Source: Nocardia sp. BMG111209 | GTDB lineage: Bacteria > Actinomycetota > Actinomycetes > Mycobacteriales > Mycobacteriaceae | DNA length: 64,000 nucleotides | Reading direction: 5' to 3' | Assembly (NCBI RefSeq): GCF_000381925.1 | Contig: NZ_KB907307.1 | Coordinates: 4,588,001 to 4,652,000, forward strand | Part shown: one piece after another, positions 16,518-26,649 of the stretch | Position numbering within the stretch: the first letter of the stretch is position 1 | How the letters are laid out: each line of letters opens with the position of its first letter | Made by a program: the position numbers and the translations under genes | Notes under the pieces: model-generated | What the model saw: only the letters and a program-made list of their open reading frames with translations | Databases searched by the model: none | What the model was told of the DNA's origin: nothing

Positions 16518-17104
16518 CGTATTTCTCCTGCCGATGCGGGTTGCTCCGCCGGTGCGGTCAGACCGGCCACCACGAACCGCCGCAGCGTGGCGAGCATGTC
16601 CGGCGCGAGCTCTCGTTCCTCCGCCCCGGCCTGGCCGAAGCGCATGATGATCAGGTCGAAGGCCAGCATCCAGCGCCGCCGGCCGATCCGTTCGTCCAGG
16701 CCGGGGAGCAGATCCACCCACGAATCGAGCCGGAACCAGGGGCCGTGGAATCCGGTGGCGCGGCGGCCCAGCACGAAGCGGGCCAGTAGCCGCAGATACA
16801 GCCGGCCGGTCGGATCGGCGGCCAGCTCCACGAACGGGGCCAGCACCGCGTCGACGATGTCGGCGACCGAGCCGCGGGCAGCCACCGCCGTCAGCCGGTC
16901 GGCCCACAGCGGCCCGAGCCGCTCCTCCAGCAGCGCGGCGACCAGCGCCTCCTTGGAGCCGAAGTGGTAGTGCACGGCGGCCGGATTCGCCCCGGCCTCG
17001 GCGCAGATCGCGCGGACGGACACCTCGTCGTAGTGCGCGGTCCGCAACAGGGTCTCGGCGGCGGACAGCAGCCGGTCGCGGGTACTCGGGGCGGTGTCGG
17101 TCAT
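16514..17104 (-). CDS. TetR family transcriptional regulator
   Basis: 196-aa regulator from ATG 17104. The HTH is VSVRAICAEAGANPAAVHYHFGSKEALV (about 29-56), like regulators of lipid and aromatic catabolism in mycolata. The C-terminal domain is of normal length. It is translationally coupled (ATGA) to the old-yellow-enzyme gene. A 45-bp perfect palindrome ends 16 bp upstream of the start, so self-binding is very likely. It may control the whole leftward run and the divergent SnoaL gene. Confidence 0.9.
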   Translation of the reverse strand: MTDTAPSTRDRLLSAAETLLRTAHYDEVSVRAICAEAGANPAAVHYHFGSKEALVAALLEERLGPLWADRLTAVAARGSVADIVDAVLAPFVELAADPTGRLYLRLLARFVLGRRATGFHGPWFRLDSWVDLLPGLDERIGRRRWMLAFDLIIMRFGQAGAEERELAPDMLATLRRFVVAGLTAPAEQPASAGEIR

Positions 17105-17120
17105 GTCATGAGTAGAACAC

Positions 17121-17165
17121 GTTCCCATCGTTGTTTCAATCAGTGATTGAAACAACGATGGGAAC
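17121..17165. promoter_or_regulatory. 45-bp perfect palindrome between the LLM and TetR genes
   Basis: Two perfect 22-base arms flank a single G at 17143. The inner part, GTTTCAATCA / TGATTGAAAC (17133-17142 / 17144-17153), looks like a TetR-family operator; the outer part extends the symmetry to GTTCCC / GGGAAC. It lies 11 bp after the LLM stop (17177) and 16 bp before the TetR start (17104). It can therefore act as operator, as transcriptional stop of the upstream pair, or as both. There is no T-run. Confidence 0.85.
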
Positions 17166-17176
17166 GCGGGCGATCG

Positions 17177-18097
17177 TCAGGCGACCGCGGGCATGATCTC
17201 CTCGGCCACCCACTGGGTGTAGTCGAAGTACTCGTCGAGGTGCCGCACCTCGGGGATCGGGACCGCGCTCATCGTCACGCCCAGTTCGGTGAACCAGCCC
17301 AGCCGGTCGATGATCTCCTGTTTGGTCATCCCCGGCCGGGCCCGCGGATCCTCCTGCGCGACATGGCCTTCCCCGACCCGGGTGGTCGCGAAACCGTAGA
17401 ACACATCGGTGAGCCCGCCGCTGTAGTCCGGCTGCGAGCGGACGTAGTCGAGCCGGGCCGGGATGTCCTCGGGTTTGGTCAGGAACGGCCACCAGCCCGA
17501 GGCGTAGCGCGCCGCACGCCGCAGCACCGGCGGGGCGTCACCGCCGAACCAGACCGGCGGATGCGGGCGTTGGATCGGCTTCGGCTCGAACCGGACGTCC
17601 CGGAACGAGACGTACTCGCCCTCGAACTCCGGCTCCGCGGCGGTCCACAGTTCGAGGATCGCGCGGATGTATTCCTCACTGCGCGCGCCACGTTCGCCGA
17701 AGGGCACGCCGAGCGCCTCGAATTCCTCCGGCAGCCAGCCGACGCCGAAGGTGACGGTGACCCGGCCGCCGGACAGCCAGTCCATACTCGCCAGCGCCTT
17801 GGCGGTGACGATCGGATGTTGCAGCGGCAGAATCGCGATGCAGGAGTTGACCCGGATGCGCTCGGTGGCGCCCGCCAGATACGCCATGGCCGGATAGGCG
17901 GCGAGGTAGTGCGCACCCGAGCGCTCGACGTGCCCGGACGGGATCACGAAATGCTCCGGGACACTGATCATCTCGTAGCCGAGCCGTTCCGCCCAGCGCG
18001 CCAGCCGGGCCTGGTCGGCGCCGGTCACCACCGCCTCCCACGGCCGGCAGTTGGCCGGCAGCCGCAGCAGATGCGGCATCGGGAAGCCGAGTCTCAT
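17177..18097 (-). CDS. LLM class F420-dependent oxidoreductase
   Basis: 306-aa luciferase-like TIM-barrel protein similar to the TIGR03619 group of F420-dependent enzymes. It has the N-terminal MRLGFPMPHL strand, WAERLGYEMISVPEHFVIP (about 35-53), SGGRVTVTFGVGWLPEEFEALGVPF (about 108-132) and PKPIQRPHPPVWFGGDAPPVLRRAAR (about 172-197), the last typical of the LLM substrate/cofactor cleft. It is coupled by ATGA overlap to the enoyl-CoA hydratase upstream, so both serve one degradation route. The substrate is unknown; neighbouring enzymes suggest a CoA-activated cyclic or branched compound. Confidence 0.88.
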   Translation of the reverse strand: MRLGFPMPHLLRLPANCRPWEAVVTGADQARLARWAERLGYEMISVPEHFVIPSGHVERSGAHYLAAYPAMAYLAGATERIRVNSCIAILPLQHPIVTAKALASMDWLSGGRVTVTFGVGWLPEEFEALGVPFGERGARSEEYIRAILELWTAAEPEFEGEYVSFRDVRFEPKPIQRPHPPVWFGGDAPPVLRRAARYASGWWPFLTKPEDIPARLDYVRSQPDYSGGLTDVFYGFATTRVGEGHVAQEDPRARPGMTKQEIIDRLGWFTELGVTMSAVPIPEVRHLDEYFDYTQWVAEEIMPAVA

Positions 18098-18903
18098 TGC
18101 CGCGCCTTCGGTTCCGTGCCGGGATCACCCGCCACATCGTCGGGCACCCAGTTCGGCGCGCGCTTCTCCATGAACGCGCGCATCCCCTCGCGGGGCTCCG
18201 GCGATTCCTCCAGCGCCCAGAACATGGTCTGGTAATCGATGAATCCGTAGCGCTCGTTCAGCATTCGCTTCACGTGCATGCGGGCCATCGGCGGGGTCTG
18301 CAGGATCTCGCGGGCGGCGCGGATCGCCTCCTCCCGCAACGTCTCGTGCGGCACCACTCGCGAGATCACGCCCAGCCGAAAGGCTTCCGCGGCGTCGAAC
18401 TTGCGCGCGGACAGCAGCAGATCGCGCGCGGCCGCGATCCCGACGTGCGCCGGCAGCACCGCCGCGTAGGTGGCATCGGGGATGCCGCGCAACAGTTCCG
18501 GCACCCGGAAGGTGGCGCGGTCGCTGGCCACGCAGATATCGGACAGCATGGCGATCAGCAGGCCGCCGGCCTGGCAGATGCCGTTGACCGCCGCGATGAT
18601 CGGCGCCCGGCTGTCGCGAATGTTGAGGAACGGCAGGATCTCCTGGCCCACATCGGGTACCTCCGCGTCGCCGGGCTGCCGCCGGCCACCGAGGTCACCG
18701 CCGGGTGCGAACACGTCGCCGGATCCGGTGATGATCAGCGCCGCGAGATCGGGGTCGCTGTTGACCAGGCGCACCGCCTTCTTGATGCCGAAGTACATCG
18801 CCGGGGTCAGGGCGTTGCGGGCCTCGGGCCGGTCGATGACGCACCAGCCGATGGACCCTTCGCGCTCGAACCGGAGGCCGGCGGCGCCGAGATCGTCTCC
18901 CAT
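18094..18903 (-). CDS. Enoyl-CoA hydratase/isomerase family protein
   Basis: 269-aa crotonase-fold protein from ATG 18903. The oxyanion-hole segments are FAPGGDLGG (about 62-70) and the NGICQAGGLLIAMLSDICVAS stretch (about 106-126). The catalytic Glu region reads RVPELLRGIPDATYAAVLP, keeping one acidic residue (Glu in PEL) but not the second Glu of classical hydratases, so isomerase, hydrolase or ring-cleavage chemistry is possible. It is the first gene of the leftward run. The gap to the divergent SnoaL gene contains a TTAATG/CATTAA dyad. Confidence 0.88.
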   Translation of the reverse strand: MGDDLGAAGLRFEREGSIGWCVIDRPEARNALTPAMYFGIKKAVRLVNSDPDLAALIITGSGDVFAPGGDLGGRRQPGDAEVPDVGQEILPFLNIRDSRAPIIAAVNGICQAGGLLIAMLSDICVASDRATFRVPELLRGIPDATYAAVLPAHVGIAAARDLLLSARKFDAAEAFRLGVISRVVPHETLREEAIRAAREILQTPPMARMHVKRMLNERYGFIDYQTMFWALEESPEPREGMRAFMEKRAPNWVPDDVAGDPGTEPKARQ

Positions 18904-18971
18904 GATGTCTTCCTCTCCCGGTCCCCCACGACGGTGGGCCGACCGGCTGTGCCGTGATTGACGCGCGATGG

Positions 18972-18989
18972 TTAATGCGCTCTCATTAA
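18972..18989. promoter_or_regulatory. Inverted repeat in divergent promoter
   Basis: TTAATG (18972-18977) and CATTAA (18984-18989) are perfect 6-bp arms with a 6-bp spacer, in the AT-rich gap between the enoyl-CoA hydratase (start 18903) and SnoaL-like (start 19030) genes. It does not match the large palindrome at 17121, so a second regulator or a different half-site set is implied. Confidence 0.45.
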
Positions 18990-19029
18990 TACAGTATCGC
19001 GTTCTGATTTCAGAGAATCGAGTTTCCAT

Positions 19030-19467
19030 ATGCAGCATCTCATCGACCGGCTGGAGATCGCGGAGTTGCTGGCCCGGTACGCGCGAGCCGTCGACACGAA
19101 GGATTGGGAGCTGCTGCGGACGGTGTTCACCCCGGACGCCGAGATCGACCTGCCCACCTCGGGCGCGAAGCCTACCGGCTCGCGCGACGATCTGATCGCC
19201 TGGTGGGCGGCGAGCCTCGACGACGTGCCGATGACCCAGCACCTGATCACGAATGTGGAGATCGACCTCGACGGCGACCGCGCCGCGGTGCGCGCGCTGT
19301 TCTTCAACCCGATGCGACTGCCCGGAAACGAGCAGCTCAGCTACTGCGGCGGCCATTACCACCACGAGGTCGTGCGGACCGCGGACGGCTGGCGGAGCGC
19401 GAAGATGGTCGACACGATCGTCTGGTTCGCCAATCGCCCGCCCGCGCCCGCGGCGGCCGGGAACTGA
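19030..19467 (+). CDS. SnoaL-like/NTF2-fold protein
   Basis: 145-aa single-domain protein of the SnoaL_4 type: ELLARYARAVDTKDWELLRTVFTPDAEIDL (13-42), then MTQHLITNVEIDLDGDRAAVRALFF (68-92) and a closing YHHEVVRTADGWRSAKM. This fold includes dehydratases, ketosteroid isomerases and hydroxylases. The family's conserved Tyr, Asp and His positions are present, but the reaction cannot be told. It diverges from the catabolic run at 18903 and probably works on the same substrate family as the two-domain homologue at 21100. Confidence 0.88.
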   Translation: MQHLIDRLEIAELLARYARAVDTKDWELLRTVFTPDAEIDLPTSGAKPTGSRDDLIAWWAASLDDVPMTQHLITNVEIDLDGDRAAVRALFFNPMRLPGNEQLSYCGGHYHHEVVRTADGWRSAKMVDTIVWFANRPPAPAAAGN

Positions 19468-19474
19468 CAGCGCA

Positions 19475-19508
19475 CAGCGCCCGGCGTGCGATCGCACGCC
19501 GGGCGCTG
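19475..19508. terminator. Strong bidirectional hairpin terminator
   Basis: Perfect 15-base arms (19475-19489 and 19494-19508) around GATC, the whole being one 34-bp palindrome. It sits between the convergent SnoaL (stop 19467) and secreted-protein (stop 19526) genes. Position and strength fit an intrinsic, U-tract-poor bidirectional terminator. Confidence 0.75.
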
Positions 19509-19525
19509 CCGGTGGATACCGCCTG

Positions 19526-19894
19526 TCAGCAGGCGTTGTTCATCTTGCCGATGGCGCTGTAGATCGCTCCCGCGCCGTCGGGCCCGGTGGCACTCTCGAG
19601 GGCGCTGGCCAGCCCCTCGATATCGGCCGCGGCCTCCGGCGAGCTGACCTGGCCCTCCTTGGCGCGCAGGTTGGCGACATAGTTCGCCATGGTCGCCGCG
19701 GCCTGGTCCGGCGGCGCGGACTGCAGCGGCGCCAGCGTGCCGACCACCGAACCGCCGATCTGCTTCAGGACGGCACAGTCACTCGACGGAATATCGGTGT
19801 GTACCAGCGGCGCGGCGGCGGCGGTGGTCCAACCGGCGCCGACCGCGGTCGCCGCGGCGAACAACACGGCGATGACAACGGGACGAATCTTCAT
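19526..19894 (-). CDS. Small secreted protein of unknown function
   Basis: 122-aa precursor from ATG 19894 (GGGAG upstream). A Sec signal peptide spans MKIRPVVIAVLFAAATAVGAGWTTAAAA (cleavage near residue 28). The mature part of about 95 residues is mostly helical. It has one Cys near its start (SSDCAVLKQIGG) and one as the last residue, probably a disulfide tying the ends. The arrangement resembles the many small secreted helical proteins of Nocardia. No enzyme motif. It is divergent from the hydrolase at 20095 with a 200-bp gap. Confidence 0.78.
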   Translation of the reverse strand: MKIRPVVIAVLFAAATAVGAGWTTAAAAPLVHTDIPSSDCAVLKQIGGSVVGTLAPLQSAPPDQAAATMANYVANLRAKEGQVSSPEAAADIEGLASALESATGPDGAGAIYSAIGKMNNAC

Positions 19895-20094
19895 TGACAG
19901 CTCCCCACTACGGGCTGGAATTTGATGAGAAGAGCGGCTGCCGGCGACGCTCGGCCGCGACCCGGGACGCGGATGCGTCCTGTCGCGGTGACCAGTCCAC
20001 GGCCACAAGAGGTGAGATTCGGATCCCAGCCGCTTGCGCTGACCAGGTGATCTGTGGTCTGGTCGAGCAAGAATACAGTTCGGCAGGAGTGAGA

Positions 20095-21003
20095 ATGTCA
20101 CTTTCGGAAACGGAGACGACGATTTCGGGACATATCCCTGTCCCGGTCGTCGCCGATGTCGGTGGAACCCCAATGTCGGGACTGCTGGCCCCCGTCGCCA
20201 CCCCGCGTGCGGTCATCGTCGCATTACACGGCGGCGGCACGACCTCGGCGTATTTCGACTGCCCCGGCCATCCGCGGCTGTCGCTGCTGCGGCTGGCTCC
20301 CGCCCTCGGCTACACGGTGCTGGCCCTGGACCGCCCGGGTTACGGCGCCTCGGGCGCGCGGCCGGACGGACTCGCCGATCCGGCCCGGCGGGTCGCCCTG
20401 ACCTTCGGCGCGATCGAGGCGCACCTGGCCGGGCTGGACCGCGGCGCCGGCATCTTCCTCGCCGCGCATTCGGCCGCCAGCGAACTCGTGCTGCGCCTCG
20501 CCGCCGACCCGCGCGGCGCGGAACTGCTGGGTCTCGAGATCGGCGGCGCCGGTCGGGAAATGCGCACGGAGGTACAGGCGGACCTCGACAACCGGGCCGC
20601 CGTGGTGGGCGGCCGCCCGCGCGTACCGGCCCATCGGCTGTGGCTGCCGAACCGGCTGTATCCCCCGGACATCCTCGGCGGGAAGCCGATCGGATCGCCG
20701 CGGCCGCCGCACGAGACCGATCCGGCGGCCTACTGGTCGAAGGACAGCTACGAGACGCTGGCCGCCGCGGTCCGCGCCCCGGTGCGCCTGACCGCCGGCG
20801 AGCACGAGAGTGTCTGGCGCAACGATCCGGAACACCTCGCCGCCACCGCCGCGTTGTTCACGCACTCACCCCGGCGGGTCGTCCACCTGCAGGCCGACGC
20901 CGGGCACAATCTCAGCATCGGCCACACCGCCCGCGCCTATCATCTGAGCCTGCTCGCCTTCGTGGCGGAATGCGTTGCGGGAGTGGAACTCCCGGCCGAC
21001 TGA
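20095..21003 (+). CDS. Alpha/beta hydrolase
   Basis: 302-aa alpha/beta-hydrolase from ATG 20095 with GGAG nine bases upstream. Oxyanion-hole HGGGTTSAYFD lies at about 46-56, then ALDRPGYGASGARP (about 75-88). The nucleophile elbow is AAHSAAS, giving His-Ser in place of the usual G-x-S-x-G with Gly-to-Ala changes. Acid and base are expected in the C-terminal TAGEHESVW and DAGHNLS. Substrate unknown; most likely an ester or lactone. No signal peptide, so cytosolic. Confidence 0.85.
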   Translation: MSLSETETTISGHIPVPVVADVGGTPMSGLLAPVATPRAVIVALHGGGTTSAYFDCPGHPRLSLLRLAPALGYTVLALDRPGYGASGARPDGLADPARRVALTFGAIEAHLAGLDRGAGIFLAAHSAASELVLRLAADPRGAELLGLEIGGAGREMRTEVQADLDNRAAVVGGRPRVPAHRLWLPNRLYPPDILGGKPIGSPRPPHETDPAAYWSKDSYETLAAAVRAPVRLTAGEHESVWRNDPEHLAATAALFTHSPRRVVHLQADAGHNLSIGHTARAYHLSLLAFVAECVAGVELPAD

Positions 21004-21033
21004 GGTACGGCCGGACGGCCGGAATCCGCCCGG

Positions 21034-21107
21034 CCGCACCTCACTCGGCCCGTGGCCGCACCTCACTCGGCCCGTGGCCGTGGCTCACTCGGCCGTGGCT
21101 CACTCGG
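21034..21107. repeat. Short tandem repeats at the 3' end of the tandem-SnoaL gene
   Basis: Two identical 22-bp units (21034-21055, 21056-21077) run into two identical 15-bp units CCGTGGCTCACTCGG (21078-21092, 21093-21107). All share a CTCACTCGG core, so each unit carries an in-line TGA on the minus strand. The stop of the SnoaL gene (21100) lies in the last unit. This looks like replication slippage at a gene end; it may also shape termination between the convergent genes. Confidence 0.85.
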
Positions 21108-21957
21108 CCGCGGCCGGGGTGAAGTCCATCCGCAGCCGGGTGAGCGCGGAAGACGCTATCCGCCAGCCGTTTCCGTCGTTGCGGTAGGTCTCGTGGTAGT
21201 GGCCGTAGCCGGTCAGCTGGGAACCGTCGGCCCAGCGGACCAGATCGGCCATCGCCCACACCCCGGTGGCGGTCGTGGCCGAGGTCAGCTCGATCTCGGG
21301 GGTGTGCCCGTGGTGCACGGTGACCGCCTCGGCCAGGCCGGTCCGCAGGAAGGCGAGGAATTCGTCCGCGCCCTCGATGCGCGGACCGCCGGAGCCGGTG
21401 GTGTCGATCACCAGGTCGTCGGTGAAGACCGCGCGGAATTCGTCCCAGTCCTTGGTGTCCAGGGTGCGGAAGTAGCGGCCCTTCAGGGCCCGGATCGCCT
21501 CGATGTCGGACGCCGGACCGCCGCCGCGGCCCTCGTTGCCGATGGTGTGCAGCAGGATCATGGTGTAGCGGCGACGGGCGATCCGCCAGCCGTCGGCGGT
21601 CTCGACCAGTTCGTCGTCGAACCAGCCGACGGCGTGACTGGCCCGGCTGCCGTCCGGGGTCGTCACGACCGCGTCCACATAACAGCGCGCGGTGACGCCG
21701 GATTCGCCGATCGTGACGTCGCAGTTGGTGATTCGGTGTACCGACGGGCCGCAGTGCGAATGCACCAGCGCCCAGCGATCGGTGAAGCTGTCCAGATCGT
21801 GGAAGACGCCGATCTCGCCGTAGTCGGCGGTGCAGTCGTCGGTGAAGCAGGTGCGGAACAGGTCCCAGTCGCGGCGGTCCACGCCGGTGGCGTAGCGGAC
21901 CAGGACGTCGGTGACGTCCGCGCGGATCCCGCGTTCCGATTCCTCGACGGTCGTCAT
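21100..21957 (-). CDS. Two-domain SnoaL-like protein (tandem NTF2 folds)
   Basis: 285-aa protein from ATG 21957 with GGGAG upstream. Two NTF2/SnoaL domains lie in tandem. Domain 1 is about 10-130, with VLVRYATGVDRRDWDLFRTCFTDDCTADYGE. Domain 2 is about 145-275, with RALKGRYFRTLDTKDWDEFRAVFTDDLVIDTTG. Both keep the RY-x-R/T-x-D-x-(K/R)DWD...FTDD signature, indicating internal duplication giving a single-chain pseudo-dimer. Single SnoaL proteins normally dimerise or oligomerise. Probably a dehydratase, isomerase or binding protein of the same substrate class as the 19030 protein. Confidence 0.86.
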   Translation of the reverse strand: MTTVEESERGIRADVTDVLVRYATGVDRRDWDLFRTCFTDDCTADYGEIGVFHDLDSFTDRWALVHSHCGPSVHRITNCDVTIGESGVTARCYVDAVVTTPDGSRASHAVGWFDDELVETADGWRIARRRYTMILLHTIGNEGRGGGPASDIEAIRALKGRYFRTLDTKDWDEFRAVFTDDLVIDTTGSGGPRIEGADEFLAFLRTGLAEAVTVHHGHTPEIELTSATTATGVWAMADLVRWADGSQLTGYGHYHETYRNDGNGWRIASSALTRLRMDFTPAAAE

Positions 21958-22188
21958 CGTGCTCCCTGTCGTCGCATGGTGCCGCCGGTCTGCCGCAGGG
22001 TCGCGGCGGCGGCCTCGGTACGGGGCAGTGCGGCCGGCCGCCGGGCGTATTCCGCACCCGTACCGTCGGAGGCGCCCGCCACCGGCGAGCCCGACCTGCA
22101 CATATGGCATTCTTTGCTTCGAGAATGAAATTCTCAACAAAGTTAAGCGCACACCGCCACCGCGGCGCAAGCGTTTGCGCGGGTCCGA

Positions 22189-23205
22189 TCAGCTCCCGGC
22201 GATCCGCTCCAGGAGCAGGTCCAGGCCCGGCTGTTCCAGACCGCCACCGTGGCGGGCCGCCCGGCCGAGCAGTTGCTGCAGGCGTGCGTTGAGCGGCGCA
22301 TCGGTACCGTGCAGGCGGGCCAGCAGCGCGATCTCGCCGTTCAGATAGTCGGCCTCGTGACCACCCGCGCCCCGGGCGAAGCTCTGCCAGGTGGACTGCC
22401 GGTGGCGCCGGACCCCGGAAGCCTCGCTGAAACTCTCCTGATCCGGGTCCAGAACCAGATCCTCGGTCTCGTGATGCGCGATTCCGGCGGCGGCCAGTAC
22501 CCGTCGCGCCTCGGCCACCAGCGCGTCGCCGACGGCCTGTTTCGCGGACCGGTCACCGGCCAGGACCTCGACGCCGTTGCGGACGCTGTGCAGGATCTTG
22601 GCCGCCTTGTACGCGCGGATATCGGCAACCGGTGCCATCCCGAAGTTCGCCGCGCGCAGATCGGCGACAACCGTCTTCAGCGTCTGCTCCCCGGTGGCCG
22701 GATCACCGGCGGCGACCCCCGCGATCGCGGCGCCGATCGCCGGATATCCGCCGACGCGCACCTCACCGACGCGGACGTACTGCGCGGAGATCATGAAGAC
22801 CGCACCGATCACGGTCTCGAACCAGCGGGCCGCGGCCCGCTCGGCGTCCAGCCCGTTCTGGACGGTGACGATCGGCACCAGTTCGGCGGCCGTACCCAGC
22901 ACGCCGCCCTGCCGATCGACGACGTCGCGCCAGGCCAGTTCGGCGGCGGCCCCGGCCACGTCCTGCGTCTTCACCGCGAGCACGAGGATGTCGCCGAGCC
23001 GCAGCCCGAGGTCGTCGCCGATCGCCGCGACCGGCAGCCGCACCTGCCGCTCACCCGCGTGCGTGTGATACGACAATGGTTGCGCGGCAAGCTGTTCCAG
23101 CGTCGCACCGCGTGCGATCAGCAGCACCTCGTGGCCCCGGTCCGCCAGCTCGACGGCCAGGCAGGCGCCGACGGCACCGGCGCCCACGATCACGTATCGC
23201 GTCAC
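22189..23205 (-). CDS. Ketopantoate reductase family (PanE/ApbA-like) protein
   Basis: 338-aa NADP-dependent 2-hydroxyacid-type reductase. The Rossmann motif is VGAGAVGACLAVELADRG (7-24), with the usual VLAVKTQD (about 75-82), VTVQNGLDAE (about 113-122) and the catalytic Lys in AYKAAKILHSVRNGVEVL (about 197-214). It is somewhat longer than PanE of E. coli, and such paralogues are often not the pantothenate enzyme, so no gene symbol is given. GTG start. It lies 90 bp downstream of DUF1684 on the same strand, at the tail of the transport operon. Confidence 0.82.
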   Translation of the reverse strand: MTRYVIVGAGAVGACLAVELADRGHEVLLIARGATLEQLAAQPLSYHTHAGERQVRLPVAAIGDDLGLRLGDILVLAVKTQDVAGAAAELAWRDVVDRQGGVLGTAAELVPIVTVQNGLDAERAAARWFETVIGAVFMISAQYVRVGEVRVGGYPAIGAAIAGVAAGDPATGEQTLKTVVADLRAANFGMAPVADIRAYKAAKILHSVRNGVEVLAGDRSAKQAVGDALVAEARRVLAAAGIAHHETEDLVLDPDQESFSEASGVRRHRQSTWQSFARGAGGHEADYLNGEIALLARLHGTDAPLNARLQQLLGRAARHGGGLEQPGLDLLLERIAGS

Positions 23206-23295
23206 CGCACACCTCCTCCGGTGCCCGTGGGCACCACCGGGTACGGCCGCACGCCGTACCGATCATCGCTATCGACAGGTTGTTCCGGCCGCAGG

Positions 23296-24039
23296 TCAGC
23301 GCACCCGGCGCAGCCGGGCCTCACCCGCGCGGACCGGCAGGTCGAGACGGTTCTCGGCCGGGGGCAGCGGGCACAGATAGTGGTCGGTGAAGGTGCAGGG
23401 CGGCAGGTAGGCGCGGTTGAAGTCCGCGACCACGCGGCCCTCGGCATCGGGCGCCGGGATCGTCAGGAAGCGGAAGTTCTGGGTCTCGCCGCCGACGGTG
23501 GTGTCGGAGAAGGTGATCTGCAACGTCCCGTCCGCCGCGGCGGCGGCCTCGAACACGTGCTCCACGCCGGCGATCGGCAGGTGCACGCGCACGCCGGTGT
23601 TGTCGCTGACGAAACCGTCGACGTGTTCCAGTTTCAGTGCGTGCGTGGCGTTTTCGGCGATCTCCGCGGTGCCGGTGAGCACCCAGGCCGGATCGGGTCC
23701 GAAGGATTCGATGCGTTCGAGGGTGGTGCGGGTCGGCGCGGCGGGATCGAAGATCCGCAGCGCGAGCCGGCCGGCGCGGGCCAGTGCCACCAGCACCCGC
23801 TCGCCCAGCTCGTAGCGGTCGCCCGGCGACAGGTCGACGTGCAGGCCCGCGGCGGTGCCGAGGATCCGGCCGTCGACGGCGGACCAGCTGCCGGGCAGGC
23901 CGTCGATCGGCTCGGGGGTGGCGTCGAGCCAGTGGGTGCCGGTCAGGGCGGCGATACCGTGGTCGGCGGTGGCCTGTGCGGTGCGCCGGTGGTGCCAGTC
24001 CTCCAGGTCGGCGAGCCAGGTGTCGGTGGTGGCGGTCAC
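23296..24039 (-). CDS. DUF1684 domain-containing protein
   Basis: 247-aa protein of family DUF1684. It is recognised by the C-terminal block VVADFNRAYLPPC followed by FTDHYLCPLPPAENRL (about 205-235) and by the central DTTVGGETQNFRFLTIP. The conserved Asn, Pro-Cys, Asp-His and Tyr of that block are present. The fold is probably a beta-sandwich; function unknown, though members often occur beside oxidoreductases and transporters. GTG start 22 bp after the ATPase stop, so it belongs to the transport operon. Confidence 0.86.
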   Translation of the reverse strand: MTATTDTWLADLEDWHHRRTAQATADHGIAALTGTHWLDATPEPIDGLPGSWSAVDGRILGTAAGLHVDLSPGDRYELGERVLVALARAGRLALRIFDPAAPTRTTLERIESFGPDPAWVLTGTAEIAENATHALKLEHVDGFVSDNTGVRVHLPIAGVEHVFEAAAAADGTLQITFSDTTVGGETQNFRFLTIPAPDAEGRVVADFNRAYLPPCTFTDHYLCPLPPAENRLDLPVRAGEARLRRVR

Positions 24040-24061
24040 GGGATTCCTTTCGATGCGGTGA

Positions 24062-25731
<1,670 letters not shown>

Positions 25732-25735
<4 letters not shown>

Positions 25736-26649
25736 CGCCGCACCTCCGGCAACGATTTGGCGATGTGGTTGAGCGCCAGCACCGTCAGCACCACGACCGT
25801 GCCGGGCACCAGTGACACCCAGGGCGCGGTGATCAGGAAATTGCGGCCGCCCGCGACCAGCGACCCCCACTCCGCCCGCGGCGGGGCCGCACCGAAGCCC
25901 AGAAAGCTCAGTGCCGCAACGTAGATGATGGTGGTGCCGAAATCGAGGACGGCCAGCGACAACACCGGACCCCACGAGTTCGGCAGCACGTGCCGCAGCA
26001 GCACCCGCGGCCAGGACGCGCCGCCGGCGCGCGCCGCCTCGACATACGGCAGCGTCTTCACCCGGAGCACCTCGGCGCGGGTGGTGCGGGCGAAGGCCGG
26101 CACACTCGCCACCCCCACCGCGATCGCGACCGGGACGGTGCCGAAGCCCAGCGCGGTCACGATGGCCAGCGCGAACAACAGGCCGGGAATCGCCAACTGC
26201 ACGTCCACGATCCGCATGATCACGGTGTCCACCCAGCGGCCGAAGAATCCGGACAACAGGCCCAGCACCAGGCCCGTGATCAGCGCGATACCCACCGCGA
26301 TCAGCGCGGCCTTGACGGTCAGCTCGGAACCGTAGAGGGTGCGCGTCCACAGATCGCGGCCGACGTCGTCGGTCCCGAACGGATGCGCCGCACTCGGTGG
26401 CCGCAGCCGCTGCGCGGGTGCGGTCGCGTACGGGTCCCGCGCGGTGAACACCCGCGGCGCGAAGGCCGACACGACCACGAACAGCACCAGCAGGACCGCC
26501 GCCACGAATCCGGGCCGGCGGGCCACCCGGCGCACCCCGGGTGGGAGGATCCGTCGCCGTGCCGGTCCGGCCCGGTCCGGTTCGGCCGGCCGGTCGGCAC
26601 CGTGCCGGGGCAGTACGGGTGCGGCGGCGGCCATGAGATCGGTTGCCAT
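25732..26649 (-). CDS. ABC importer permease, DppC-like
   Basis: 305-aa inner-membrane permease with about six hydrophobic segments. The first spans about 47-65; the rest follow DVGRDLWTRTLYGS, the hallmark DppC/OppC sequence. The EAA loop is YVEAARAGGASWPRVLLRHVLPN (about 200-222), which contacts the ATPase. It begins one codon after the stop of the DppB-like gene (TGAATG) and overlaps the ATPase gene by ATGA. It forms the translocation pore with the DppB-like subunit. Confidence 0.94.
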
